Shown here: one piece after another, positions 1 through 8,190 of the stretch
Numbering within the stretch: the first letter of the stretch is position 1
Layout: every line of letters starts with the position of its first letter
Assembly (NCBI RefSeq): GCF_902502825.2
Contig: NZ_LR723670.1
Span: 3,654,501 to 3,718,500, forward strand
DNA from: Pseudorhizobium flavum
GTDB taxonomy: Bacteria > Pseudomonadota > Alphaproteobacteria > Rhizobiales > Rhizobiaceae
Direction of reading: 5' to 3'
DNA: 64,000 nt
The notes under the pieces: generated by a model
What the model saw: only the letters and a program-made list of their open reading frames with translations
Databases searched by the model: none
What the model was told of the DNA's origin: nothing
Made by a program: the position numbers and the translations under genes

Positions 1-156
1 GCGGTTATATCCGAACACCCGAAGATGGCGATCGAGATCCGGCAACTCATCCAGGTCGATGAGGAGAGAGAACACCTTATAGCGAAGCCGGTGTTCCTTC
101 GGTCGATATCGACGGTGCACGACGTCGCCGACATAGATGGCCGATCCTCTGTTCAT
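1..156 (-). CDS. DUF1365 family protein, N-terminal part (cut by window edge)
   Basis: This is the first 52 codons of a gene that continues past the left edge. The protein opens with a short glycine- and serine-containing stretch and then an IYVGDVVHRRYRP segment followed by KEHRLRYKVFSL, which I recognise as the start of DUF1365 proteins. Its ATG overlaps the stop of the upstream FAD oxidoreductase in an ATGA arrangement, so the two are translationally coupled. In Rhodobacter-type RpoE/ChrR regulons this pair sits beside a cyclopropane-fatty-acyl-phospholipid synthase gene, which may lie just outside the window. The biochemical role of DUF1365 is not settled; a role in fatty-acid modification of membrane lipids under singlet-oxygen stress is inferred from context. 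Confidence 0.8.
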   Translation of the reverse strand, partial: MNRGSAIYVGDVVHRRYRPKEHRLRYKVFSLLIDLDELPDLDRHLRVFGYNR

Positions 157-1472
157 TCCGCAGCCTCGAGCATCTCGGGCACAAAAATCCGTCCCGACGG
201 TTCAGCAAGTTTCCAGGGTCTTTGGTTGCCGGTCAATCGTTCCGCCACGGCAAGGCCGGCCTGCAGCCCGTCTTCGTGAAACCCGCTCCCGAAATGGGCG
301 CCGCAGAACCACACGCCCCGCCGTCCCTGCAGGGCCCAGATCTGCCGCTGTGCCTGCAGTGCCGCCGCGTCGAACAACGGGTGCTTGTAGTCGAACGTCC
401 GGATGACGTGCTCCTCGGCGATGGTACGGCATGGGTTCAGGGTCACGAACAACGGCCTGCTCGTTTCGAGGTTCTGCAGACGGTTCATCCAGTAGGTAAC
501 GCAAAGTTGCCGATCCTCACCGGAAGCTTTCGCGCCGATGTAATTCCAGCTCGACCAGACCTGCTTGCGCTTCGGCATGAGCGACCGGTCGCAATGAAGG
601 ACGGCCTGATTGCGCGTGTAGTTAAACCGACCGAGCACATCACGCTCCCGCCGGTCTGCATCGGCGAGAACGGCGAGCGCATCGTCGGCATGGGTTGCCA
701 GGATCACCTGATCGAAGCGGTCGGCATTTCCGGAGGAATCCCTTACGATGACCCGGCCTCCTTCGGATCGAACCTCCGTGACCCGGCTCTTCAAGCGTAT
801 CTCGCCTTGGAAATCTCCCATGAGACGCCGGACATATTCCACACTGCCACCCGTTACCGTCCGCCATTGAGGGCGATCCTTGAGCTGCACCAGTCCGTGA
901 TTGATGAAGAAGCGCAGGAAAGCGGTGAGCGGGTAGTCCCGCATGTCCTTCGCTGTGGCAGACCAGATGGCGGCGCCCATAGGCAGCAGATGATCGTCGA
1001 TGAATGCTTGAGAGTACGCCTCGCGCACCAGGAACTCTCCCAGCGAAAGACCATCGAGATCACGTCTCTGCAGCAACTGAGGCGCGTCCCGATAGAATCG
1101 CACCACATCGGACACCATGCGCCAGAATCGCGGGCGGGCCGCATTGCGCCGCTGGCCGAGCAGCCCGCCGATGCCGGTCCCCGAGTATTCGAAGGCGCCG
1201 TCATCCAGAGAGGCCGCGAAGGACATATTCGTCGCCTCACTCGCAACGCCGAGGTGATCGAACAGCGCAACCAGGTTCGGATAGTTGCGCTCGTTGTAGA
1301 CGATGAACCCGGTATCGACGGGAACTCTTCCTTCATCGACATCGACAGTCACCGTATTCGAGTGCCCACCAATACGATCCTCGGCCTCGTAGATCGTCAC
1401 CTCACAGCTCTTGCTGGCGAGCCAAGCCGCCGACATGCCACTGATGCCCGAGCCAATGACGGCAATGCGCAT
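153..1472 (-). CDS. NAD(P)/FAD-dependent oxidoreductase (amine-oxidase fold) of the RpoE/ChrR stress operon
   Basis: The 439-residue product begins with a Rossmann FAD-binding motif, GSGISG at residues 7-12, followed by an acidic end of strand 2 and the RIGGHSNT segment typical of flavin amine-oxidase-like proteins. The C-terminal FAD contact region (FCGAHFGSGFHEDG) is also present. I chose the ATG at 1472 because FAD domains normally start a few residues before the GxGxxG motif; an in-frame start 33 bases upstream is possible. It is the first gene of a leftward operon with the DUF1365 gene and faces the sigma factor gene. Proteins of this pair are members of the singlet-oxygen regulon in Rhodobacter, where they act with cyclopropane fatty acid synthase; the substrate here is unknown. 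Confidence 0.85.
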   Translation of the reverse strand: MRIAVIGSGISGMSAAWLASKSCEVTIYEAEDRIGGHSNTVTVDVDEGRVPVDTGFIVYNERNYPNLVALFDHLGVASEATNMSFAASLDDGAFEYSGTGIGGLLGQRRNAARPRFWRMVSDVVRFYRDAPQLLQRRDLDGLSLGEFLVREAYSQAFIDDHLLPMGAAIWSATAKDMRDYPLTAFLRFFINHGLVQLKDRPQWRTVTGGSVEYVRRLMGDFQGEIRLKSRVTEVRSEGGRVIVRDSSGNADRFDQVILATHADDALAVLADADRRERDVLGRFNYTRNQAVLHCDRSLMPKRKQVWSSWNYIGAKASGEDRQLCVTYWMNRLQNLETSRPLFVTLNPCRTIAEEHVIRTFDYKHPLFDAAALQAQRQIWALQGRRGVWFCGAHFGSGFHEDGLQAGLAVAERLTGNQRPWKLAEPSGRIFVPEMLEAAE

Positions 1473-1535
1473 TGGTCCCACACCGCCCGAAAACTCCAGT
1501 CCCATACGTAAAAGCCCTACATGATTGATTGATCG

Positions 1536-1565
1536 CTTCTACGCGCTTGATCGGGCGATGGATCG
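1536..1565 (-). promoter_or_regulatory. Candidate ECF (RpoE/ChrR-type) promoter for the FAD oxidoreductase operon
   Basis: Read on the minus strand, CGATCC (1565-1560) is followed after 18 bases by TAGAAG (1541-1536). The RpoE promoters known from Rhodobacter sphaeroides have TGATCC about 18 bases from a TAA/TAG-type -10. The predicted transcript would start roughly 50-60 bases upstream of the ATG at 1472. The same architecture occurs on the plus strand 36 bases away, which strengthens both calls. Confidence 0.55.
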
Positions 1566-1600
1566 CCCCGGCCGTGGGAAAGGGCAGCGATTTTTTTTTA

Positions 1601-1630
1601 TGATCCATCCTGATGCGGCGGGCGTAGAGG
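1601..1630 (+). promoter_or_regulatory. Candidate autoregulatory ECF promoter for the sigma factor operon
   Basis: TGATCC (1601-1606) is followed by an 18-base spacer and TAGAGG (1625-1630). The -35 element is identical to the one known for RpoE/ChrR-type sigma factors and the spacer is the expected length. It leaves a leader of about 90 bases before the ATG at 1726, and is consistent with autoregulation of the sigma gene. This is a motif match only. Confidence 0.55.
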
Positions 1631-1725
1631 GCCGCATGAGCTTGAGCATTCCATTTGCACCCCAGACGTGCCAGAACCATGCATCCGCACCGCTTCGGCG
1701 GCGGCGCGCAAGGCAAGGCATAGGT

Positions 1726-2310
1726 ATGACAAAGCCGAAGATACCGGCGAGCAAGGCAGCCGAACCCACACCGGCGCAGCTCGCAACTCTGCTGGTGACC
1801 GTGGGACGGGACCGCGATGTGGAGGCGTTCGAAGCGCTTTTCCGGTTTTACGCACCCAAGATCCGCGCCTTCATGGCGCTGAAGACGAAGGATAGACAGG
1901 CCGCGGAAGAACTGATGCAGGAAACGATGATGGCGGTGTGGTCGAAGTCGGCCCAGTTCGATCCGGCAAGAGGCACTGTATCCGCATGGGTCTTCACCGT
2001 GGCACGAAACATCCGCATCGACGCCTACCGGCGCAAGCAACCCATGTTCGACCCTCAGGATCCGGCCTTCGTCGCAGACGATATCCCTCCTGCAGACAGC
2101 GAATTCGAACAAGCGCAGGAGGCAGATCTGCTGCGACGGGCACTCTCGACACTCCCGAGCGAACAGCAGGATGTGCTCAAGAAGGCGTTTTTTGAAGACA
2201 TCCCGCACTCTGCCATCGCGCAGCAGATGAACCTGCCGCTTGGGACCGTGAAATCGCGTATCCGGCTGGCCTTCGCAAAGCTCCGCACGGCGCTGGAGGA
2301 TCGGCGATGA
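1726..2310 (+). CDS. rpoE: ECF RNA polymerase sigma factor, RpoE (ECF11-like) type
   Basis: The 194-residue protein has a sigma-70 region 2 (about residues 30-100, with the core-binding AAEELMQETMMAVW and the promoter-melting AWVFTVARNIRIDAYR segments) and a region 4 helix-turn-helix near the C terminus (IAQQMNLPLGTVKSRIR). The ATG at 1726 is chosen because the longer in-frame extension upstream is low-complexity and overlaps the candidate promoter. The stop overlaps the start of the anti-sigma gene by four bases. Pairing with a ChrR-type zinc anti-sigma factor places it in the group that responds to singlet oxygen and related oxidative stress in photosynthetic and non-photosynthetic alphaproteobacteria. 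The likely targets include its own operon and the divergent oxidoreductase operon. Confidence 0.9.
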   Translation: MTKPKIPASKAAEPTPAQLATLLVTVGRDRDVEAFEALFRFYAPKIRAFMALKTKDRQAAEELMQETMMAVWSKSAQFDPARGTVSAWVFTVARNIRIDAYRRKQPMFDPQDPAFVADDIPPADSEFEQAQEADLLRRALSTLPSEQQDVLKKAFFEDIPHSAIAQQMNLPLGTVKSRIRLAFAKLRTALEDRR

Positions 2311-2984
2311 AGGTACGTCACCACATTAGCGAGGAAATGCTTCTTGATTATGCCGCCGGCACATTGTCGGAAGGATGGAGCATTGCAATTGCCTCTCACC
2401 TTGCCCTTTGCCCGGCCTGCCGCAATCACCTCTCTGCCATGGAAGGCGCAGCCGGCGCGCTCCTGGACAAGATTTCGGTGTCAGATGACCTGGGCGATTC
2501 ATGGAACCGTTTCCAGACGCGCTTGAAGGAGAAGGCAACTGACCCGGAAGCTGCTGCTCCCGGCAACAGCGTGCGGGCAGTTCCCCCTGGCACGCCGAGT
2601 GCTGTCCTGCCGGAGCCCTTGCGCTCCTATGTGGGCAGCGATGTGGACGGCCTGAAATGGCGCGCCTTGGGACGCGGCGCCTATCAGATCCGCATTCCAA
2701 CCAGCGACCCCTCCACGCAGGTTCGCTTGCTCCGTATCCCGGCTGGCAAGCCGGTCCCCGAACACACCCACAGGGGGCGGGAGCTTACGCTCGTGCTGTC
2801 GGGAAGCTTCCGCGACGGAGACGAGCTGTTCGAGCGTGGCGATATGGAAGAGGCGGACGATGATCTCCTTCACACGCCGGTGGCGACGGAAGGGGAAGAC
2901 TGCATCTGCCTCGCCGTCACCGAAGCGCCGCTGAAATTCACGAGCTGGATCGTTCGGATGATCCAGCCGATCCTCAAGATCTGA
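2307..2984 (+). CDS. chrR: ChrR-type zinc anti-sigma factor with cupin domain
   Basis: The 225-residue protein has an N-terminal zinc anti-sigma domain with His6, His31, Cys35 and Cys38 (SHLALCPAC), the same ligand positions as in the well-studied Rhodobacter ChrR. The C-terminal half is a cupin with an HTHRGRE metal motif (His153, His155, Glu159) and a further His near DLLHTPVAT. The N-terminal domain is expected to hold the sigma factor inactive, while the cupin is needed for release after singlet-oxygen exposure. The ATGA overlap with the sigma gene supports production in a fixed ratio. Conservation of all visible ligands suggests a functional sensor. Confidence 0.93.
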   Translation: MKVRHHISEEMLLDYAAGTLSEGWSIAIASHLALCPACRNHLSAMEGAAGALLDKISVSDDLGDSWNRFQTRLKEKATDPEAAAPGNSVRAVPPGTPSAVLPEPLRSYVGSDVDGLKWRALGRGAYQIRIPTSDPSTQVRLLRIPAGKPVPEHTHRGRELTLVLSGSFRDGDELFERGDMEEADDDLLHTPVATEGEDCICLAVTEAPLKFTSWIVRMIQPILKI

Positions 2985-3010
2985 TCCAAGAGCCGGAGAG
3001 GTATGCCCCG

Positions 3011-3412
3011 ATGCCAGTACCTGTCGTCGCCTATCTTGTCACCGCCGTCGCATTCTTCGCCATTGACGCAATCTGGCTCGGCCGCGTTGCAACCGGTCTC
3101 TATCGCGGTTGGCTCGGCGACATGATGCTTGAGCAGCCGAACTTCGCGGCCGCGGGAGCCTTCTACCTCGTCTACGTGGCGGGCATCGTCTACTTCGCCG
3201 TCATGCCTGCGCTGGCCGCCAACAGCTGGACACAGGCCGCCATCGCAGGCGCGATCCTGGGCCTTGTAGCCTATGGAACCTACGACATGACGAACCTGGC
3301 GACTTTGAAGAATTGGCCGCTGGCCATGACCATCACCGATATGGCATGGGGCACCGCCCTGACTTCCTTCGCTGCCACTGCCGGGTTCTTCATCACGCAG
3401 AAGATCGCCTGA
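3011..3412 (+). CDS. DUF2177 family integral membrane protein
   Basis: This 133-residue hydrophobic protein has about four predicted membrane segments, beginning VVAYLVTAVAFFAIDAIWLG, and contains a GTYDMTNLATLKNW segment characteristic of DUF2177. It follows the anti-sigma gene by 26 bases on the same strand and is probably co-transcribed with it. DUF2177 genes often accompany the oxidoreductase, DUF1365 and cyclopropane-fatty-acid synthase genes of ECF-controlled operons, so a role in membrane lipid modification under oxidative stress is a reasonable inference. No catalytic residues are evident. An out-of-frame ATG at 3003 is rejected as start. Confidence 0.8.
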   Translation: MPVPVVAYLVTAVAFFAIDAIWLGRVATGLYRGWLGDMMLEQPNFAAAGAFYLVYVAGIVYFAVMPALAANSWTQAAIAGAILGLVAYGTYDMTNLATLKNWPLAMTITDMAWGTALTSFAATAGFFITQKIA

Positions 3413-3559
3413 AGCGACACGAAATGCCTAACTTCAGGGCAGAAGGTTTACATCGAGATGGTCCGCTCTATTCTGCCAGACACTAGCGTCGAGAAGTACG
3501 GCGGAGGCGGTTCAGTGAGAGAAGCCTACCGCCGGAGGTGAAGCAGGAGGATTGTTCAC

Positions 3560-5758
3560 GTGGTGCAGCCCGAATCGGATCTCGAAGGCTGCGCGCGGGA
3601 GCCAATCCACATCCCCGGAGCAATCCAGCCACACGGAGCATTGTTCGTGCTCCGCCCCTCGGACATGACCGTCATTCAGGCCAGTGCGAACGCAAGCGAT
3701 CTTCTCGGATCAAGCCTTACGCTCGGCAAGGGGCTAACAGACCTTGAACCTGCCGTGGAGCGCATCCGGGGATGGTATGAAAGCGGCGAGCCGGCTTTAC
3801 AGGTAGCCATACCGGACCGGGGCCTGATCCTGATCGCCCATCGCTCCAACGGCCTCATCATTGTCGAAGTGGAAGAGGCCGAAGAGGCGACGGCCTCCGG
3901 TATCTTTTCCGGGCTGCGGAGTTTCATCGAACGCCTGGCGGCCCAAGCAGACACGCCCGGCTCCCTCAATGAAACCGTGCGGTTCGTGCAGGAACTCACA
4001 GGCTTCGACCGCGTCCTCGCCTACCGTTTCGATGACGCCTGGAATGGCCAGGTCGTCGCCGAGGCCGGAAATGGAAGACTCCCATCCTATCTGGACCTGC
4101 GCTTTCCGGCTTCAGACATCCCCGCGCAGGCGCGGGCGCTCTATGCCACCAATCGGGTTCGCCTCATCCCCGACGCAAGCTATGAACCCGTTCCGCTCGA
4201 GCCCGCTCTCAACCCTGAAACAAACCAGCCGCTTGACTTGAGTGCCGCACAGCTTCGTAGCGTCTCTCCCGTCCATCTTGAGTATATGAGGAACATGGGC
4301 ACCGCTGCTTCCATGTCTATCTCGATCATGATTGACGGGAATCTGTGGGGCCTGATCTCCTGCCACAGCGCCCGCCCCCACAAGGTGAGCTCGACGCTTC
4401 GGGATCTCTGCGACTTTGTCGTTCAGTCGCTGGCCATGCGTATTGCCGCCCAGGAACGCGCCGCCGAAGCGTCCCAACGAGTTGACCTCAGCCAGGTTAC
4501 GGGACGGCTGCTTGCCTCCATGAGCTCCCGGTCAGATTGGGTCGAAGGATTGGCGGAAGCCAGGGATGACCTGCTGAGACAGGTGGGCGCAACAGGTGCG
4601 GCAATCATGACCGATGCCCGCTGCATCTGCCTGGGAAGCACCCCGGCCGAGCCGCAGCTTCAGGCCATCGTCCATTGGCTGGAACAAAGGGGGGATGCAG
4701 AAGAAGTCTTCGCCACGGCCTCGCTGTCTGCCCAATTGCCCTCCGCCACCGACTTCGCCGATACGGCGAGCGGGATTCTGGCAGTCCGACTCTCCAAGCT
4801 ATACCCGAGTTGGCTGATCTGGGTCCGCCCGGAGGTTCATCGGACCGTCACGTGGGGAGGCGATCCCCATAAGCACGTCGCCGAGAACGGGCGTATCCAT
4901 CCCCGCAAATCTTTCGATGCCTGGCAGGAGCAGGTGCGCCTGCAGGCACTACCCTGGACGGCAGCGGAGATCGCGGCAGCACGCGACCTCCGTGCTGCAA
5001 TTGTGGGGATCGTCCTTCGACGCGCGGAAGAACTCGCGGAGCTGACCAGTGAGCTGCAGCGCTCCAATAAGGAACTGGAGGCCTTCTCCTATTCCGTCTC
5101 GCACGATCTGCGGGCGCCATTTCGACACATCGTGGGTTTCGCGCAGCTACTGCGGGAACGCGAGGGGGAACTTGACGAAAAGTCCCGGCACTATCTTAGC
5201 AACATATCGGAATCAGCGCTCGCTGCGGGCCGGCTGGTCGACGACCTCCTGAACTTCTCGCACCTCGGACGCACTGCGATCGTGCCCAAGAAGGTGGATA
5301 TGAACAAGCTCGTCTCGGAAGTGGTCAAGAGCGTGATGTTGACCCAGAGTGAGCGGAAGATCGAATGGCGGATCGCCCCCTTGCCTGTCGCCTGGGGTGA
5401 CTCTACTCTGCTGCGGCAGGTCTGGTATAACCTGGTCGACAACGCGGTGAAATATACGAGAGATCAGGATCCGGCCGTCATTGCCATTGACGGTTCAGCA
5501 GATGCAGAACAAGTCGTTTACCGGATATCTGACAACGGCGTAGGGTTCGACATGGCTTACGTCGGGAAACTGTTCGGGGTATTTCAGCGGCTCCAGCGCG
5601 CAGAAGATTTTGAAGGCACCGGCATCGGCCTAGCGCTCGCACGACGCATCATTGAGCGCCACGGCGGATCGATCACGGCAACAGGTGAAGTTGGCAAGGG
5701 AGCCGAGTTCGTATTCGCCCTGCCGACACCGGATAGAAAGGGAAGAGCGATTGCCTGA
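3560..5758 (+). CDS. bphP: Bacteriophytochrome sensor histidine kinase
   Basis: The 732-residue protein is a complete bacteriophytochrome. Cys11 in LEGCAREPIHIPG is the biliverdin attachment site of the BphP class. A PAS domain (about 15-115) is followed by a GAF domain with the PASDIP chromophore-pocket motif (183-188), a PHY domain (about 315-485), a dimerisation and phospho-acceptor domain with His515 (SHDLRAP) and a HATPase domain (NLVDNAVKYT, DNGVGFD, GTGIGLALARRI). The GTG at 3560 has a strong GCAGGAGG ribosome site eight bases upstream and places Cys11 in the correct context. It should sense red/far-red light and phosphorylate the response regulator encoded immediately downstream. No heme oxygenase gene for biliverdin synthesis is visible nearby. 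Confidence 0.95.
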   Translation: MVQPESDLEGCAREPIHIPGAIQPHGALFVLRPSDMTVIQASANASDLLGSSLTLGKGLTDLEPAVERIRGWYESGEPALQVAIPDRGLILIAHRSNGLIIVEVEEAEEATASGIFSGLRSFIERLAAQADTPGSLNETVRFVQELTGFDRVLAYRFDDAWNGQVVAEAGNGRLPSYLDLRFPASDIPAQARALYATNRVRLIPDASYEPVPLEPALNPETNQPLDLSAAQLRSVSPVHLEYMRNMGTAASMSISIMIDGNLWGLISCHSARPHKVSSTLRDLCDFVVQSLAMRIAAQERAAEASQRVDLSQVTGRLLASMSSRSDWVEGLAEARDDLLRQVGATGAAIMTDARCICLGSTPAEPQLQAIVHWLEQRGDAEEVFATASLSAQLPSATDFADTASGILAVRLSKLYPSWLIWVRPEVHRTVTWGGDPHKHVAENGRIHPRKSFDAWQEQVRLQALPWTAAEIAAARDLRAAIVGIVLRRAEELAELTSELQRSNKELEAFSYSVSHDLRAPFRHIVGFAQLLREREGELDEKSRHYLSNISESALAAGRLVDDLLNFSHLGRTAIVPKKVDMNKLVSEVVKSVMLTQSERKIEWRIAPLPVAWGDSTLLRQVWYNLVDNAVKYTRDQDPAVIAIDGSADAEQVVYRISDNGVGFDMAYVGKLFGVFQRLQRAEDFEGTGIGLALARRIIERHGGSITATGEVGKGAEFVFALPTPDRKGRAIA

Positions 5759-6209
5759 ACTGAGACCGATCCTTCTCGTGGAAGACAGCCCGCGGGATCT
5801 TGAACTGACGCTCGCGGCCTTGGAGAAATGCCAGCTCGCCAATGAGATCGTGATCGCGCGCGATGGCGCGGAGGCGATCGACTATCTGTTTGGCACGGGC
5901 ACTTATGAAGGCCGTCCGGATGGCGACCCCACCGTCGTGCTGCTCGACCTGAAGTTGCCCAAGGTCGATGGGCTGGAAGTGCTTGAACGGGTCAAGCGCA
6001 ACGAAAGGCTTCGTCACATCCCCATCGTCATGCTGACATCATCGCGAGAAGAGCAGGACCTCGTTAAGAGCTATGAGCTCGGCGTCAATGCTTTCGTGGT
6101 CAAGCCTGTCGAGTTCAACGAGTTCTTCAAGGCCATCCAGGACCTCGGCGTATTCTGGGCGCTGCTGAACGAACCCCCACCCGGATCGCTGCGCAATGGA
6201 CGTGCATAA
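5751..6209 (+). CDS. Phytochrome-associated response regulator (Rcp1-like)
   Basis: The 152-residue protein is a single receiver domain with the acidic pair in LLVEDS, the phospho-acceptor Asp66 in LLDLKLPKVDG, the Thr/Ser switch region VMLTSS and the KPV lysine motif. It resembles the Rcp family of phytochrome response regulators, which carry the tail FNEFFKAI seen here. A TTG start at 5751 is chosen because it has a GGAAGAG ribosome site just upstream and overlaps the phytochrome stop by eight bases; the longer upstream extension lies fully inside bphP. With no output domain it probably passes phosphate on or acts by protein contact. The next kinase overlaps its 3' end. Confidence 0.9.
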   Translation: MPELRPILLVEDSPRDLELTLAALEKCQLANEIVIARDGAEAIDYLFGTGTYEGRPDGDPTVVLLDLKLPKVDGLEVLERVKRNERLRHIPIVMLTSSREEQDLVKSYELGVNAFVVKPVEFNEFFKAIQDLGVFWALLNEPPPGSLRNGRA

Positions 6210-7206
6210 TCAGCTTCGCCAACCCCGTGTCCTGGTTCTCGAGGATAGCCACCTGGATGCGGAACTGATCCGGGAGCACCTGGAGACGCTGAAGCCCGTC
6301 CCGGAAATCCGGTACGCGCAGAACCGGAAGACCTACGAAGAGGCTCTCGACGGGGGCGACTATGACGTCATCCTCGCAGACTTTTCCCTGCCCGACTTCG
6401 ACGGCATGAGTGCACTGGAACTGGCCCGCGACGTGGCACCGGAGGTGCCCTTCATCTTTGTCTCCGGCATCCTGGGGGAGGAAGTTGCAATCGAATCCTT
6501 CCGACAAGGCGCCACCGACTATGTCCTCAAGCAACGCCTGATAAGACTACCGGCGGCAGTCGAGCGGGCGCTCGCGGAGGCACGCGAACGGACGGAGCGT
6601 CGAGACGCCGAGCGTCAGAAGGAACTGCTGGTCCGCGAGCTCAGCCATCGCGTGAAGAACACCATGGCAATGGTGATGTCGCTGGTACGCCGCACGGTGA
6701 AGACGAGCTCCTCGCTTGATGATTACGTTGAGAACCTCCTCGGCCGCCTGCGTGCATTGGCCGATGCGCATGCCCTCCTGTTCGAGACGAACTGGAACGA
6801 GGCGGAACTGCTGGAAGTCGTCAGGCGGACGCTTGCGCCGCAGGATCGTGGCACCGGACGCGTCCGGATCGATGCCGGGCCGCTAACCTTGCTGACCCCG
6901 AAGGCCGCCCTTGCGCTGAGCATGGTGCTGAACGAACTTGCCACCAACGCCGTGAAGCATGGCGCGCTCTCGAGCGAGCACGGGACTGTCCATGTCAATT
7001 GGCAAACAGATAGCAAGGGTGTGTTGACGCTGCGCTGGGAGGAAAGCGACGGGCCTGCGGTCCAGCTTCCTGAAGAAGCCGGGTTCGGCATGACGCTGAT
7101 CGAACGTAGCGTTCGTTACGAACTGAATGGCGAGGTGCGCCTGGAATATCTCAAGACCGGGCTGGTCTGCGAAATAGGCATCCCCCTCGCAGATCTTTCC
7201 GGATAG
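6196..7206 (+). CDS. Receiver-HWE histidine kinase hybrid
   Basis: The 336-residue protein has an N-terminal receiver domain with Asp62 (DVILADFSLPDFDG) and a C-terminal HWE-family kinase with His151 in ELSHRVKNTMAMV and the ATP-binding NELATNAVKHGAL segment. It lacks membrane segments. Its ATG lies 14 bases inside the preceding response regulator gene, so all three genes of the phytochrome operon are translationally linked. A receiver in front of a kinase suggests that phosphorylation from BphP controls the second kinase. HWE kinases often feed the PhyR/NepR/EcfG general stress pathway in this group, which is an inference and not shown by the sequence. Confidence 0.9.
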   Translation: MDVHNQLRQPRVLVLEDSHLDAELIREHLETLKPVPEIRYAQNRKTYEEALDGGDYDVILADFSLPDFDGMSALELARDVAPEVPFIFVSGILGEEVAIESFRQGATDYVLKQRLIRLPAAVERALAEARERTERRDAERQKELLVRELSHRVKNTMAMVMSLVRRTVKTSSSLDDYVENLLGRLRALADAHALLFETNWNEAELLEVVRRTLAPQDRGTGRVRIDAGPLTLLTPKAALALSMVLNELATNAVKHGALSSEHGTVHVNWQTDSKGVLTLRWEESDGPAVQLPEEAGFGMTLIERSVRYELNGEVRLEYLKTGLVCEIGIPLADLSG

Positions 7207-7218
7207 ACGCGCAAGCTG

Positions 7219-7593
7219 TCAGTTGCTGGCAGCACGCCGCTCGGGCAAGGACGGGAAATGCTCGTTCATGAGCATTGACATCTTCTGAGGATTCCAGGGC
7301 TTTGCGATCAGCGGCAGGCCGGCAAGCTTGGCCTTGAGCTCCGGCAGTTCGGCATAGCCGCTGCACACGATCAACGGTATGCCTCGCTCCTGAAGGGCTT
7401 CGATTACGGGAAAAGAGAGTTCTCCATTGAGGTTCAGGTCAAGGATCGCGCTATCGATCCTGCCCTCTCGGATGGCAGCAAGCGCCTGCGGGATACGCGC
7501 GAACGGTCCGACAACCTGGTGGCCTTGTTCGATAAGGTAATCCTCCACATCCATCGCCAGGAGAACGTCGTCTTCCAGAACCAGAACATTCAT
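7219..7593 (-). CDS. Single-domain response regulator
   Basis: This 124-residue protein is a lone receiver domain: acidic pair Glu7/Asp8/Asp9 in LVLEDDVLL, phospho-acceptor Asp52 in AILDLNLNGE, switch residue in LIVCSGY and the lysine in LIAKPW. It is convergent with the phytochrome operon, its stop only 12 bases from that of the HWE kinase. Stand-alone receivers of this type are frequent partners of HWE kinases in rhizobia. The FARIPQALAAI region following the second strand is typical of this subgroup. Its cognate kinase could be the adjacent receiver-HWE protein, inferred from position only. Confidence 0.88.
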   Translation of the reverse strand: MNVLVLEDDVLLAMDVEDYLIEQGHQVVGPFARIPQALAAIREGRIDSAILDLNLNGELSFPVIEALQERGIPLIVCSGYAELPELKAKLAGLPLIAKPWNPQKMSMLMNEHFPSLPERRAASN

Positions 7594-7676
7594 TGCTGCT
7601 TACCCATACTCCACTCGCCCGCTTCCGGTGTCGGGACATGGCGAGCTATCTGTCCGCTCAAGACAGCATTTCAAGG

Positions 7677-8117
7677 CTACCTTAGATCAATCTGCCGCTT
7701 TTCCTGCATTGGGTCGCCTTGCTCCTGTACAGTCAGCCACTCGTCCAGGGCCGCAATCACCCGCAACCGAAGACTCCGTCCCTTCGCGAGCGCGCGGACA
7801 AGGTCTTTTCCCTCGCCCGGAAAGCCTAGTTCTTCCATGAATGCATCCTGTGAGAGGCGCCGTCGGACCATGATAGTCTCGATCCGCTTGATCGTATTCG
7901 GCAGCAGGTATCGTCCATCCGCAATCAGGTGCCGCTCGCCGATAGCGCTGGAAGCCGGAATCTGCAGTCCCACTTCCGCTAGGAAGGTCTGTCGTTCGCT
8001 CTCGGAGGCCCTCTTCCATGCCTTCCGAAGCTTGTGGAGTGCCGACCGCGCCTGTTCGCGGTCCCGCACCTCGCCCTGCATCGGAAGCTTTCTATGTTTC
8101 TGCTTCTTCTTCGTCAT
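7677..8117 (-). CDS. Hypothetical protein with possible helix-turn-helix
   Basis: I do not recognise this 146-residue protein by family name. It is very basic at the N terminus (MTKKKQKHRK), rich in Arg and Glu, and its second half (LLPNTIKRIETIMVRRRLSQDAF onward, split here only for description) looks like a helix-turn-helix followed by a conserved GKDLVRALAKGRSLR segment. The ATG at 8117 is chosen for its GGAG ribosome site; an upstream in-frame extension would overlap the divergent transporter gene. It lies head-to-head with the SbmA-like transporter 73 bases upstream of that gene's leader ORF, so a DNA-binding role controlling the transporter is conceivable but unproven. Confidence 0.6.
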   Translation of the reverse strand: MTKKKQKHRKLPMQGEVRDREQARSALHKLRKAWKRASESERQTFLAEVGLQIPASSAIGERHLIADGRYLLPNTIKRIETIMVRRRLSQDAFMEELGFPGEGKDLVRALAKGRSLRLRVIAALDEWLTVQEQGDPMQEKRQIDLR

Positions 8118-8190
8118 GCTCTCCGAGCCGAAACTGGCGACAAGCGCCAGATATTGATCTGCTTCAATCCCTCGTAAAGGAGGATGGGCT

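Noticed and set aside
222..1511. 429-codon open frame on the plus strand
   Set aside because: It is antisense to the FAD oxidoreductase, whose motifs are clear; long opposite frames are common in GC-rich genes.
1591..1600. Run of T as a possible terminator
   Set aside because: No stem of useful strength precedes it; it is a spacer next to the ECF promoter.
3475..3545. Small inverted repeat (GGCGG...CCGCC) upstream of bphP
   Set aside because: It is short, imperfect and in a GC-rich stretch; not distinguishable from chance.
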